64,000 bases of DNA from Aegilops tauschii subsp. strangulata (lineage: Eukaryota; Streptophyta; Magnoliopsida; Poales; Poaceae), in the NCBI RefSeq assembly GCF_002575655.3, contig NC_053035.3, positions 500,432,601 through 500,496,600 on the forward strand, in the 5' to 3' direction. The position numbers were made by a program, and so were the translations under genes. Positions 10,089-21,763 of the stretch are shown one piece after another; the stretch's first letter is position 1; each line of letters opens with the position of its first letter. Below the pieces are notes generated by a model that was not told where the DNA came from, did no database searches, and worked only from the letters and a program-made list of their open reading frames with translations.

Positions 10089-12438
10089 GCATCCCCAAGC
10101 TTAATTCTTGCTCGTCCTCGAGCAGGTAAATGATAAAAAAGATATTTTTTATGTGGAATGCTACCTAGCATAAACTTGATCATATATCTAATCATGGCAT
10201 GAATATTAAGACATAAGTGATTCAAATAAATAGTCTATAATTTGACATAAAGACATCAATACTCAGGCATCCAACAAACAATTATGTCTTTCAAAATATC
10301 AACGCTAAAGAAAGCTATCCCTACAAAATCATATAGTTTTGTCATGCTCTGTCTTCTTAACACAAAGTATTTATCATGCACAACCCCGATGACAAGCCGA
10401 GCAATTGGTTCACACTTTTTACGCGCTTAAGCTTTTTGAACCCTCACGCAATACATGAGCGCAAGCCATGGATATAGCACTATAGGTGGAATAGAGTATG
10501 ATGATAGGGTAAATATATAGAAGAAAAAAAGTAAGAAAGTCTCACATCGACGCGGCTAACCAACGGGCTATGGAGATGCCCATCAATTGATATCAACGTG
10601 AGGAGTAGGGATTGCCATGCAAAGAATTCACTAAGAGCTATAAGTGTATGAAAGCTCAATATGAAAACTAAGTGGGTGTGCATCTAATCCTACAATGAAA
10701 AATTCCCACTAGTATATGAAAGTGACAACATAGGAGACTCTCCATATGAAAAACATGGTGATGCTTTGAAGCACAAGTGTGGTAAAGGATACTAATAATG
10801 CCCCTTCTCTCTTTGTTTTTTTTTCTTTTTTTCTTTCTTTCTTTTTCTTTCTTTTCTTTTTATTTCTTTTTTTCCTTTTTCTTTTTCTCTCATTGTCCGG
10901 AGTCTCATCCCAACTTGTGGGGGAATCATAGTCTCCATCATCCTTTCCTCACTGGGGCACTGTTCTAAAAATGAATAATGATGATCATCACACTTCTATT
11001 TACTTATAACTCAAAAGAAATAAAAAATACAACTCGAACCTATGACAAAATATGACTATATGAATGCCTCTGGCATGTACCAGGATGTGCAATGATCTAG
11101 CGTAACATGTATGAAAAAATGATGAACGGTGGCCGAGCCACAACTGCTATGTCAGCTATATGATCATGCAAAGCAATATGACAATGAATGCTCAAGTCAT
11201 CAAACGGAAGCGGTGGAAGTTGCATGGCAATATACCTCGGAATGGCCATGGAAAAGCCATAATAGGTAGGTATTGTGGCTGTTTTGAGGAAGATATAATA
11301 AGGCTTATGTGTGATAGAGCGTATCATATCACGGGGTTTGGATGCACCTGCGAAGTTTGCACCAACTCTCGAGGTGAGAAAGGGCAATGCACGGTACCGT
11401 AGAGTCTAGCAAATTGCGAAAAGGTAAGGGTGCGTATAATCCATGGACTCACATTAATCATTAAGAACTCATATACTTATTGCAAAAGTTTATTAGCCCT
11501 CGAAGCAAAGTACTACTACGCATGCCCCTAGGAGGATAGATTGGTAGGAAAAGACCATCGCTCGTCCCCGACCGCCACTGATAAGGAAGACAATCAATAA
11601 TAAATCATGCTCCAACTTCATAGCATAACGAGAGACTATATGTGCATGCTTCGGGAATCACAAACCTTAACACCAATATTCCTACTAAACACAACCATTT
11701 ACTAGTACCTCCCACATATTATCATCTCTATATCGCAAAACTATTGCAAGGAATCAAACATATCATATTCAGTGATCCATAAGTTTTATGTAGGATTTTA
11801 TGACTAACCATGCAATTGACCAATTCCTGTTGAATCTCTAAATAGATATAAGTGAAGCATGAGAGTTTAATTTTTTCTACAAAAGCCCATGCTCTAATAA
11901 ATATAAGTGAAGCAAAAGAGCATTCTTCAAACAACGGTTTTCTATGTGAAGAGAAACAGGCAATCCAAACTTCAAATGATATAAGTGAAGCACATGCAGC
12001 ATTCTAAAAAGCCATACTCAAAAGATATAAGTGAAGTGCAAAGAGAATTCTATAAATCAACCATGGACCATCTCATACCATAATGGTGCATAAAATAAAA
12101 GTGAAAAACTAAACACAAAAGACGGTCCAAGATTTGCACATATCACATGAATGAAACGAATCCGAAAACATACCGATACTTGTTGAAGAAATATGGGATG
12201 CCTTCCGGGGCATCCCCAAGCTTAGATGCTTGAGTCTCCTTGAATATTTACTTGGCGTGCCTTGGGCGTCCCCAAGCTTGAGCTCTTGCCTCTCCTCCTT
12301 CTCCTCACATCGAGACCTCCTCGATCTTCGAACACTTCATCCACACAAAACTTAACCGAACTTTTAGTGGCGGGGTTAGTGAATATGGCAATGAAATCCC
12401 ATCATGTACTACTGTAACATTATTGTATAATTATAAAC
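10089..12438 (-). other. Element A internal 3' non-coding region
   Basis: In element sense this lies between the coding part and the 3' LTR. It includes a polypurine-type start next to the LTR (AAGCTTGGGGATGC on the minus strand at 10089-10102), a long pyrimidine tract at 10805-10893 and four copies of an ATATAAGTGAAG motif. Two CCCCAAGCTT blocks near 12211 and 12270 match the reverse complement of element B's 3' region (16700-16790), supporting common family membership. Short open frames here show no similarity to known proteins. Confidence 0.7.
10805..10893. repeat. Polypyrimidine low-complexity tract
   Basis: About 90 bases of T and C almost without interruption (TTTCTTTCTTTTTC type). It lies in the A element near its 3' LTR; the minus (element-sense) strand is polypurine. 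Confidence 0.85.
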
Positions 12439-14086
12439 TGATACGTCTCCAACGTATCTATAATTTATGAAGTATTCATGCTATTATATTATCCATCTTG
12501 GATGTTTTATGGGCTTTACTATGCACTTTTATATTACTTTTGGGACTAACCTATTGACCCAGAGCCCAGTGCCAGTTTTTGTTTTTTTCCTTGTTTCAGT
12601 GTTTCGTAGAAAAGGAATATAAAACGGAGTCCAAACGGAATGAAACCTACGGAAAAGTTATTTTTGGAAAGAAAGCAATCCGGGAGACTTGGAGTGCATG
12701 TCAGGGATCAACGAGGAAGGCACGAGGCAGGGGGCGCGCCCTCCACCCTCGTGGGCCCCTCGTGGCTCCCCTGACGTATTTCTTCCTCCTATATATACCA
12801 ATATACCCTAAAACCATCGGGGAACTGAATAGATCGGGAGTTCCGCAGCCGCAAGCCTCTATAGCCACCTAAAACCAATCGGGACCCTGTTCCGGCACCC
12901 TGCCGGAGGGGGGAACCCTCACCGGTGGCCATCTTCATCATCCCGGCGCTCTCCATGACGAGGAGGGAGTAGTTCACCCTCGGGGCTGAGGGTATGTACC
13001 AGTAGCTATGTGTTTGATCTCTCTCTCTCTCTCGTGTTCTTGAGGTGATACGATCTTGATGTATCGCGAGCTTTGCTATTGTAGTTGGATCTTATGATGT
13101 TTCTCCCCCTCTACTCTCTTGTAATGGATTGCGTTTTCCCTTTGAAGTTATCTTATTTGATTGAGTCTTTAATGATTTGAGAACACTTGATGTATGTCTT
13201 GCGTGGGATAACCGTGGTGACAATGGGTTATTCTATTGATTCACCTGATGTATGTTTTGGTGATCAACTTGCGGGTTCCGCCCATGAACCTATGCATAGG
13301 GGTTGGCACACGTTTTCATCTTGACTCTCCGGTAGAAACTTTGGGGGACTCTTTGAGGTTCTATGTGTTGATTAAATAGATGAATCTGAGATTGTGTGAT
13401 GCATATCGTATAATCATACCCATAGATACTTGAGGTGACATTGGAGTATCTAGGTGACATTAGGGTTTTGGTTGATGTGTGTCTTAAGGTGTTATTTTAC
13501 TACGAACTCTAGGGCTGTTTGTGACACTTATAGGAATAGCCCAATGGATTGATCGGAAAGAATAACTTTGAGGTGGTTTCGTACCCTACCATAATATCTT
13601 CGTTTGTTCTCCGCTATTAGTGACTTTGGAGTGACTCTTTGTTGCATGTCGAGGGATAGTTATATGATCCAATTATGTTATTATTGTTGACAGAACTTGC
13701 ACTAGTGAAAGTATGAACCCTAGGCCTTGTTTCCTAGCATTGCAATACCGTTTACGCTCACTTTTATCACTAGTTACCTTGCTGTTTTTATATTTTCAGA
13801 TTACAAAAACCTATATCTACCATCCATATTGCACTTGTATCACCATCTCTTCGCCGAACTAGTGCACCTATACAATTTACCATTGTATTTGGTGTGTTTG
13901 GGACACAAGGGACTCTTTGTTATTTGGTTACAGGGTTGTTTGAGAGAGACCATCTTCAACCTACGCCTCCCAAGGATTGATAAACCTTAGGTCATCCACT
14001 TGAGGGAAATTTGCTACTGTCCTACAAACCTCTGCACTTGGAGGCCCAACAACGTCTACAAGAAGAAGGTTGTGTAGTAGACATCA
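12439..14086 (+). repeat. 5' LTR of element B
   Basis: Starts TGATACGTCTCC and ends GTAGACATCA. Its TATATATA box is at 12790-12797, followed by a (CT)n run at 13017-13033 that is longer in the 3' LTR copy. The small open frames inside it are LTR sequence. Confidence 0.92.
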
Positions 14087-14095
14087 AGCAGTTTT

Positions 14096-14113
14096 TGGCG
14101 CTGTTGCCGGGGA
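14096..14113 (+). other. Element B primer-binding site (tRNA-Asp)
   Basis: TGGCGCTGTTGCCGGGGA, ten bases after the LTR end. It matches the complement of the plant tRNA-Asp 3' end (expected TGGCGCCGTTGCCGGGGA) with one mismatch. Confidence 0.8.
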
Positions 14114-14210
14114 GGTGAGTGCTTGAAGGTATATCTTTAGATCTTGCAATCGAATCTTTTTGTTTCTTGTTTTAGCACTAGTTTATTTTATAAAAGAAAA
14201 CTACAAAGAA

Positions 14211-16046
14211 ATGGAATTGAGTTTACCTCATACGCTTCATCTTTTTAATATCTTTCATGAGTATGATGGAAAGGAAAATTGTGCCAAAGTGTTAGAAGAA
14301 GAATGCATTAAAATGTTTGGCACTAAATCTTTGAATGATGAGCATGATTGCAATGTTGTTAGTATGAACTCCTTGAATATCCATGGTACTAATGATGAAT
14401 TGCACTAGTCATGATGAAAATATCTCTTATAAGCATGTCGATTTTTGTGGAGTGCATAGAGTTTGCAAGCACATACCAAACATGGAAGATAGATTTTGCA
14501 AGAGGCATAAGTATTTGGAAACTAAATGGTTGCAAGAAAGGCTAGATGTTTGTGCTGAAAATTTAAACTTTCTTAGCCGTACTTGTGAACTTTGCAATGA
14601 ACGTGATCATTTCAGTACCCAATGCAAATTGTTTCATGATCGTATCGTGTCCAAAAATTGTGATGACTTGATTTACCTTGCACATCATAATGAACTTAGT
14701 TTGCTCTTGGGTTATGAAGAAATGAAACGTATAACTAAGGTTATTCCAGAATTTGCCCTTTATAGAGTTCTTAATTTTGACCTAGAGGAAATTTATATGT
14801 ATTGTGCAGTGAATTGCATTAAAAATCCTTATATTGCCAATTACATAAAGAAAAGAAAAGAAATAGAGGATGAAGAGAATACTAATGAGAGGGAAGAGGC
14901 TTCCCAATATCCTCCTATTATTTCTTATGATGAATCAGGTAACGAGGAGGAGCCTTCTATTCAACCAATCTCATTAATAAGGAGCTCCAAAAAGAGGATT
15001 GAACCCACACATGATGTGAAGAAGAAAAAGAAAAGACGGAGAAGCAAAGGTAGAAAGGTATCTCTCCCAAATGATGTTGCTCCTATTACTCATCGTGATG
15101 ATGATAATTGCTATACTATTGGTGCTATCCATACTATTAATGATGAGAGTGATTATGCTTATGATATGAAAAGGCCCAAGCTTGGGGAAGCTATGCTTGA
15201 TGAGGATGACATATTTGAGAATATATTTGCTGAAATTAATGTTTGTCCCAAGCTTGGGGACGCTACGTTTAATGAAGATGATATTTTTAGTCTCCCAAGT
15301 TTTGGTATGCAAATTTGTTATGATGATATCATGCCTCCTACTTATGATGATTATGTTGATGAAAGTGGGTTTGGAAGAGTGTCAACTTTAGGAAGTAATG
15401 ATACCACTATTTTGGAGGATGTTGAATCTTATAATAATTATGAAAGTATATTTGGAGAGGTCATGACTTTATTTAGTAATGATTCCACTATCTTGGAAGA
15501 GGTTTCAATCGATTATGATGAGAACAAAGTTGCTACTTATGATGATTATTGTGATGAAACTTATGCTATAAAAGTAGTGATGACTATATTTATAAAACTT
15601 TCCATGATTATGATTACCCTTTTTCTGAAAATTACTCATTTAATGTGGAAACAATTTATAGTATTCGAGTCTCTTATGATACTCTCATTATTCCGAATGA
15701 GAAGAATTTTGCTTATGTGGAGAGTAGTAAATTTTCTATACTCGTAGATCATGAAAAGAATGCTTCATGTGCTGGTTATATTGTTGAATTCATTCATGAT
15801 GCTACTGAAAATTATTATGAGGGAGGAACATATGCTTGTAGGAATTGCAATAATATCAAGTTTCCTCTCTATGTGCTTAAAATCTTGAAGTTATGCTTGT
15901 TTTACCTTCCTATGCAAGTTGATTCTTGTTCCCATAAGTTGTTTGTTCACAAAATCCCTATGCATAGGAAGTGGGTTAGACTTAAATGTGCTAGTCATAT
16001 TCTTCATGATGCTCTTTTTATGTTTCAATTCTTATATTTTATGTGA
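14211..16046 (+). pseudogene. Element B gag-like protein with CCHC zinc knuckle, frameshifted
   Basis: A long reading path of about 610 codons from ATG 14211 (MELSLPHTLHLFN) to TGA 16046. It shifts frame near 14406 (one base) and again near 15565. A C-X2-C-X4-H-X4-C motif (CELCNERDHFSTQC, 14584-14625) is exactly the retroviral-type zinc knuckle. Downstream come an acidic stretch, a very basic KKKKKRRRSKGRK run near 15030, and an acidic region with repeated CPKLGDATFNEDDIF-type segments. The C-terminal part shares the HxxPMHRKxVRL block with element A's protein. This is likely a diverged nucleocapsid/Gag kept by a non-autonomous element to package RNA in trans; function is inferred from the knuckle only. 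Confidence 0.65.
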
Positions 16047-16905
16047 GCATCATTGAAATCATCATGCCTAGCTAGGGGCGTTAAACGTTAACGCTTGTTG
16101 GGAGGCAACCCAATTTTATTTTAGTTTCTTGCTTTTTGGTTATGTTTAGTAATAAATAATCCATCTAGCCTCTGGTTATATGTGGTTTTATGTTTTAATT
16201 AGTGTTTGTGCCAAGTAGAACCTTTGGGAAGACTTGGGTGAAGTCTTTATGATCATGCTGTAAAAACAGAAACTTTAGCGCTCACGAGATTAGCTAATTT
16301 TTTTTTACTGGAGAGTGCTATTTAGTTGATTATTTTTGCAGATGATTACTAGACAAATTACTCAGGTCCACGAATTTATTTTATAATTTTTGGAGTTCCA
16401 GAAGTATACGTTTGATACAGATTACTACAGACTGTTCTGTTTTTGACAGATTCTGTTTTCATTGTGTTGCTTGCTTATTTTGATGAATCTATGGCTAGTA
16501 AAATAGTTTATAAACCATGGAGAAGTTGGAATACAGTAGGTTTAACAACAATATAAATAAAGAATGAGTTCATTACAGTACCTTGAAGTGGTGTTTTGTT
16601 TTCTTTCGCTAACGGAGCTTACGAGATCTTCTGTTAAGTTTTGTGTTGTGAAGTTTTCAAGTTTTGGGTAAAGATTCGATGGACTATGGAATAAGGAGTG
16701 GCAAGAGCCTAAGCTTGGGGATGCCCAAGGCACCCCAAGGTAATATTCAAGGATAACCAAGAGCCTAAGCTTGGGGATGCCCCGGAAGGCATCCCCTCCT
16801 TCATCTTCGTTCATCGGTAACTTTACTTGGAGCTATATTTTTATTCACCACATGATTTGTGTTTTGCTTGGAGCGTCATTTTATTTTCTTTAGCTTTGCT
16901 TGCTG
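16047..16905 (+). other. Element B internal 3' non-coding region
   Basis: No coding potential. It starts with the GGAGGCAACCC block after the gag-like frame. It contains two CCTAAGCTTGGGGATGCCC repeats (16700-16790) that mirror those in element A. It ends abruptly at the LARD-1 insertion at 16906. Confidence 0.7.
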
Positions 16906-19900
16906 TGTCACATCCCTAGCTTCTCGTATTGCACTAGGCTAGCTTCAGGTGTGCATCATGTTTGAATTTTGCAGAAAATTGAAATGGGGATTGCATAAAC
17001 CCTAGCATCAAAGGAATTCACTAGGCTCAACTAAAATATTCTCAGTGTTTCCAAATGGCTTTCAAAAATGTTCATCATTTCTGGAAAATGTTGGAAACAA
17101 TAACCAGAGGTGCTGCACATTTTTCCATGACATATTTGGGCTCTGGATTAAATCATACTCTATTTGCATTTGGGCATTTAAATGCTATTAAATATTTTAA
17201 ATGCTCAAATAATCATAAACTAAAATGTTTACTGTAGGATATATTCCCAACAGTGATCATGAGTAGTTTCATGATTTTTGGAAGTATCTAAGTATTTTTA
17301 ATAAAGCCCTAAAGACTACAGAATATTAGAAAAACAAAACAAATTAGAAAACAGAAGAGGGAGAGAAAGTTACCTGGACCTACCTACTGTGCAGCCCACC
17401 TGGCCGGCCCAGCTGGCGGCCCAGCCCACCAGGCGCTCTCCTGTCGCCTTCCTCCTCGCGCCAGTAGGCGAGGGCGCGTGCCCGACGCGCGCAGCTACAC
17501 GCCGCGGCCACCTCCTCCCTCCCTGCCTGCCTGGCTCCGCCTCGACGCGTCTGGACGATGCCACGCAACCCCTCTGGCCCTCTCTCACTCTCCCCGTGCT
17601 CCTCCTCCCCTCTGTCTCTCTCCCACGCGCACGGCCGAACGCCACCGTCGCCACCGCTCGTCGTTGCCGTGTCCACCGCCTCCCCCTTACTTCCCCGACC
17701 AGCCCAGGAGCTCCGCCACATCGGCCCCGACCTCTCCGCCAAGTCAAGCAAGCCGGGACGCACCGCAGCACCGCCCTGTCGCCGTCTTCAACCTCGGACC
17801 GCCGGAGATCCCTCTCGCCGCCCCGCTCGCTCCGGTGCTTCCCCGGGCACGCTGAGGCCACCTCTGCACTCGCCGTGAGCTCCTCTACCGATTCCCCCTT
17901 CTCCCATGTCCATTTGCTCAGCGTAGCCTTCGTTTCCGTAGAGACCGAGACCTCACCGGCGCCGGACTTGACGCCGTCGTCGTTTTGGTTCGCCTCCGTT
18001 TAAACCGAGCACGTAGCCGTGCTCAGTGCACCCCCAGGAGGCCATAGCACCCCTCCGCACCCCCTGTCATGCTCCCTAACGCCGCCCCCGTGCTAACCCG
18101 AACTCCGGCGGCCGCAAAAGAGCTCGCCGCCGTTGACTCCGTCCACCCCCACTCGAACCACGGCCATCCACAGATGCGCCTCACTTCCCTCTTTCAAACG
18201 CGCCCTTCCGCGCGTCAAACGGTGGCCTGTAGGCGAAACCCGAGTCACTCCAGTGCGCCTCCGCCGCGTTTTGGTCGCCGCCGGCGTAACTCCGGCGAGG
18301 GTGACGTGGCAGATTAGTTAGGGCTAATGACGCACTTAGTCAACACCTAGTGACACTGACAGCAGGGCCCCACTGACTAATTAAACCTAGATTAGTTTCT
18401 ATTTAGTTTTAACTAATCACAGTGGCCCCACGCGTCAGCGTTGACCATGCTGACGTGGCCATTGACTGGGTCCACATGTCAGTGACCCTAACTAGCACCG
18501 TGACACTGACCAGTGGGACCCACTGGTCAGGTTTGACCTGGACCAGACGCTGTTGACTTGCTGACGTCACACTGACGTCAGGCTGACGCAGTAAAGCATT
18601 ATCTGGATTTAAGTTTATTTAGGAAATTCCAGAAACTAGTATAACTTCTAAAAATCATATAAAATCAACCGTAGCTCAGAATGAAATAATTTATATATGA
18701 AAAATTATCATAAAAATGCAATCTATCCATCTGTATCATTTTCATGCATGTCAAACTAAGTTATACCTGCTGTATAGGTGAAAACATGATAATGCACTAT
18801 TTGAATTCATAGTTTGAATTTGAACCTTGAGTTCAAATCAACCCAAACCTTTCTGTTGCTAGTTGCATTAGGCCAAATCACGTCATATTGCCATGTCATA
18901 ATCATGCATCATAATTGTTGCATTGCATTGGTTGTGTTCTTCCTTGTTTGCCGGTGATTGTCCCCTCTCGATAGCCGTGATTCCGACGATGAGTTCGATG
19001 ACACCCATGAAGAACTATAATATCTTCAGAAGTGCCAGGCAAGCAAAACCCCCTTGCTCATTCCGATACAATCCCACTCTCTCACTCCTGCTCTCTTTTA
19101 CTGCATTAGGACAACAACGTTTCAACTGTTACATGCTGCGGTAGTTGAACCCCTTTCCTCTGCATGACCTGTCATTGCCACAGTAAATAGATGAAACCCA
19201 CTAGCATGAGTAGGAGTTGTTTGAGCCCTGATGTGCCTACTCATTCATGCTTGTTTGTCATGCCTGCTATTGCTTAGAGTTGTGTCAGGTCTGATTCATC
19301 GGGAATGAATTGGAAAGTTGTGAACATGTCCTACTGTGTGAGAGCTAAGTGTGTGAACACGATTTGGTAAAGGTAGCGGTGAGAGGCCATGTAGGAGTAC
19401 ATGGTGGGTTGTCTCATTGAAACCGTCCTCAGGAACTGAGTTCTGTGTTTGTGATCCATGAACAGTTACTACCACACATTGGGTTCCGGTAACTCGACCC
19501 CTCTCGGCTTATTAACCGCCTCGATCTCTGTCCAGGAGTTGCAACTAGTCTCTGGTGTTTGTAGGTAGTGTTAGTAGTCTACCAAGTGGCACCCGGTACA
19601 GGTGGGCTTGGGACAGACTAGGCACACGTGGCCTGGTGTACCGAGTGGCACCCGGATGGTGGGCTCGGGAACCCTGCACACATCGTTTGGGGCCGTGAGC
19701 GACACCCCGGCCGGATCTCCTTGCGGATGGAACCCGAATAGGCGATAAACCTGGACGAGAGACTTGTGTGGTTAGTCAGGTCGTGGCCGACTCCCTCGCC
19801 AGGCTTCCGCTTGAAGGTTGCCGAGGTACACGAGGTGTACATGGTGGTAAGTGGCGAGAGCGTGTGTGACGAAGTACACCCCTGCAGGGTTAATATGATC

Positions 19901-21139
19901 TATTCGAATAGCCGTGTCCGCGGTAAAGGACTTCTGGGTTGCCTATAACAATTCATAGACAAGTGAAAGTGGATACTCTAAAATGCGCAAGATAAGCGTG
20001 AGTGCTATGGATGGCGTTCTCGTAGGGAGACGGGAGCGGATCCATAGTGGTGTATTGATATGGTGAATATGTGGACTCGTGTGCGCCACCTCAAAAGAGT
20101 TGCTTTCAGTCGTAGTTCAGGATAGCCACCGAGTCAAAGCTGGCTTGCTGCAGTTAAACTCCACCACCCCCTTTGTTGATACCGATGCATATGTAGATAG
20201 TTCTGATGTAAGTCTTGCTGGGTACATTTGTACTCACGTTTGCCTATTTTATGTTTTGCAGAGAGACGTCGGTCTCGCTAGTAGTTCCGTGTGGACTTCG
20301 ACGTTTAGCTTGTTACCTCAGCTACGATCTTGTGCCCTCGGCAGGATCTGGTAGATAGTCAGGCTTCTCAGCCTTTTTCATTTGTAGATGTCTGTACTCA
20401 GACATGTTAAGCTTCCGCATGTGTTTGACTTGTATGCTCTGAATGTTGGGTCATGAGACCCATGTTTGTAATATCTGGCTCTTCGGAGCCTAATGAATAA
20501 ATACTCTGAGTCGTAGAGTCTTGTTGTGATGCCTTGTTGTATTTGCACATATCGAGCATATTGTGTGTATGATTGAAATGCTTGGTATGTGTGGGATCCG
20601 ACAATCTAGTTGTCTATCCTTAGAAGCCTCTCTTATGGGGAAATGTAGTCTAGTGCCTCCTTGAGCCATAGTAGTCCGCTACAGCCCGGTTCACCGGAGT
20701 CCTGCTAGCCCAGCACTACTGCTCTGGACACTTGACTGGCCGGCATGTGTTTCATATCGTTCCTGTGTCTGTCCCTTCGGGGAAATGTCACACGGTGACA
20801 TCCGGAGTCCTGCCTAGCCTGCTACAGCCCGGGTTCCCGGAGTCCTGTTAGCCTAGTGCTACAGCCCGGATTCGCACGCTGCTGACCGACACGTTCGATG
20901 TTGATTCATGTATGCCTGTCCCCATGCGTTAGTGCCGCTTTGGGTTCACGACTAGCCATGTCGGCCCGGGTTCTCTGTCATATGGATGCTAGCGGCATTA
21001 TCATATACGTGAGCTAAAAGACGCAAACGGTCCCGGGCCATGGTAAGGCGACACCCATGGGAATACCGTGCGTGAGGCCGCAAAGTGATATGAGGTGTTA
21101 CCGACTAGATCGATGTGACTTGGAATCGGGGTCCCGACA
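16906..21139 (+). repeat. 5' LTR of LARD-1
   Basis: Starts TGTCACATCC and ends GGGTCCCGACA. It includes a GC-rich segment (17380-18310) whose proline/arginine-rich frames on both strands are compositional, a TGACGTCA cluster (18562-18590), and a TATTCGAATAGCCGTGTCC block (about 19900-19919) shared with the chromovirus LTR. Confidence 0.88.
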
Positions 21140-21143
21140 GCTT

Positions 21144-21155
21144 TGGTATCAGAGC
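21144..21155 (+). other. LARD-1 primer-binding site (tRNA-iMet)
   Basis: TGGTATCAGAGC, five bases downstream of the LTR end; the standard initiator-Met primer site of plant LTR elements. Confidence 0.9.
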
Positions 21156-21763
21156 CAGGCTGCCTGTAGGTTTACGAAGCCAAACTGGTCGAAGTTGAGT
21201 CTAGAAATGCTTTAGTTATATAAGGGAATTGATTGTGGAAGGGAACGTAAGGCTCTTTTTACTCCTTTACCTTATGCCCTTCTGATCTGAGTCACCCTCT
21301 TCTCTTCTGCGGGGATTAAGAACTAGGCTTCTCATCTTTCTATCAGGATCACGTGTTACTGATCCGTAGACCCGTAGGATTGTTGGTTTCAAGCCTCAGT
21401 TCAGTTTCTACTACTTCCATGAGTTGACAGTTCATCCCAGAACCTTGATATGATGTTGTTAAGTGACTATGCAAATCCTTGTGAATGTCTCAAATCCTTT
21501 CTAAGCATTTACAGCCGTTATGCTGTCCGAGTCACCCCAAGTTTCTAAATAGTCTGATGCATTTGCAAATCCTTTCTGTCCGTTCCCGATGTTCCTTTGG
21601 GCCAGATTAACCACACTAATCATTGAGTTGAGGTACTCTGTTGCCTTGACATATATGTTGGAGTTATTATTATGACCCTAGGTGTCTTAGAGGACCACTT
21701 AGCAATCTAGCAATGCTTGCATCCCCAGTGTGATGGTTCTGGCCATTATTCTCGAAAGCATCC
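21156..21763 (+). other. LARD-1 leader / internal non-coding sequence
   Basis: About 600 bases without a convincing frame. The first 60 bases match the chromovirus leader in pieces: CTGCCTGTAGG, then CGAAGTTGAGTCTAGA against CGAAGTCGAGTCTAGA. It ends at the chromovirus insertion. Confidence 0.65.

Larger units (their letters stand above)
16906..21763 (+). mobile_element. LARD-1: large non-autonomous LTR element (Sukkula-like), 5' part
   Basis: A 4.23 kb LTR (16906-21139, TGTCACATCCC...CCCGACA) is followed by a tRNA-iMet PBS and 0.6 kb of non-coding leader, then cut by the chromovirus at 21764. The remainder and 3' LTR are deleted. LTR size, absence of protein-coding sequence and PBS fit the LARD class of Triticeae. 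It inserted into element B after TGCTG (16901-16905); the partner TSD copy is lost. Two more copies of the LTR are at 54181-58195 (+) and 58920-63052 (-). Confidence 0.8.

Noticed and set aside
17389..18317. Proline/serine/arginine-rich open frames of 60-204 codons on both strands
   Set aside because: They lie in the GC-rich part of the LARD LTR; equivalent segments in the other two LTR copies have different frames, and no motif is present.
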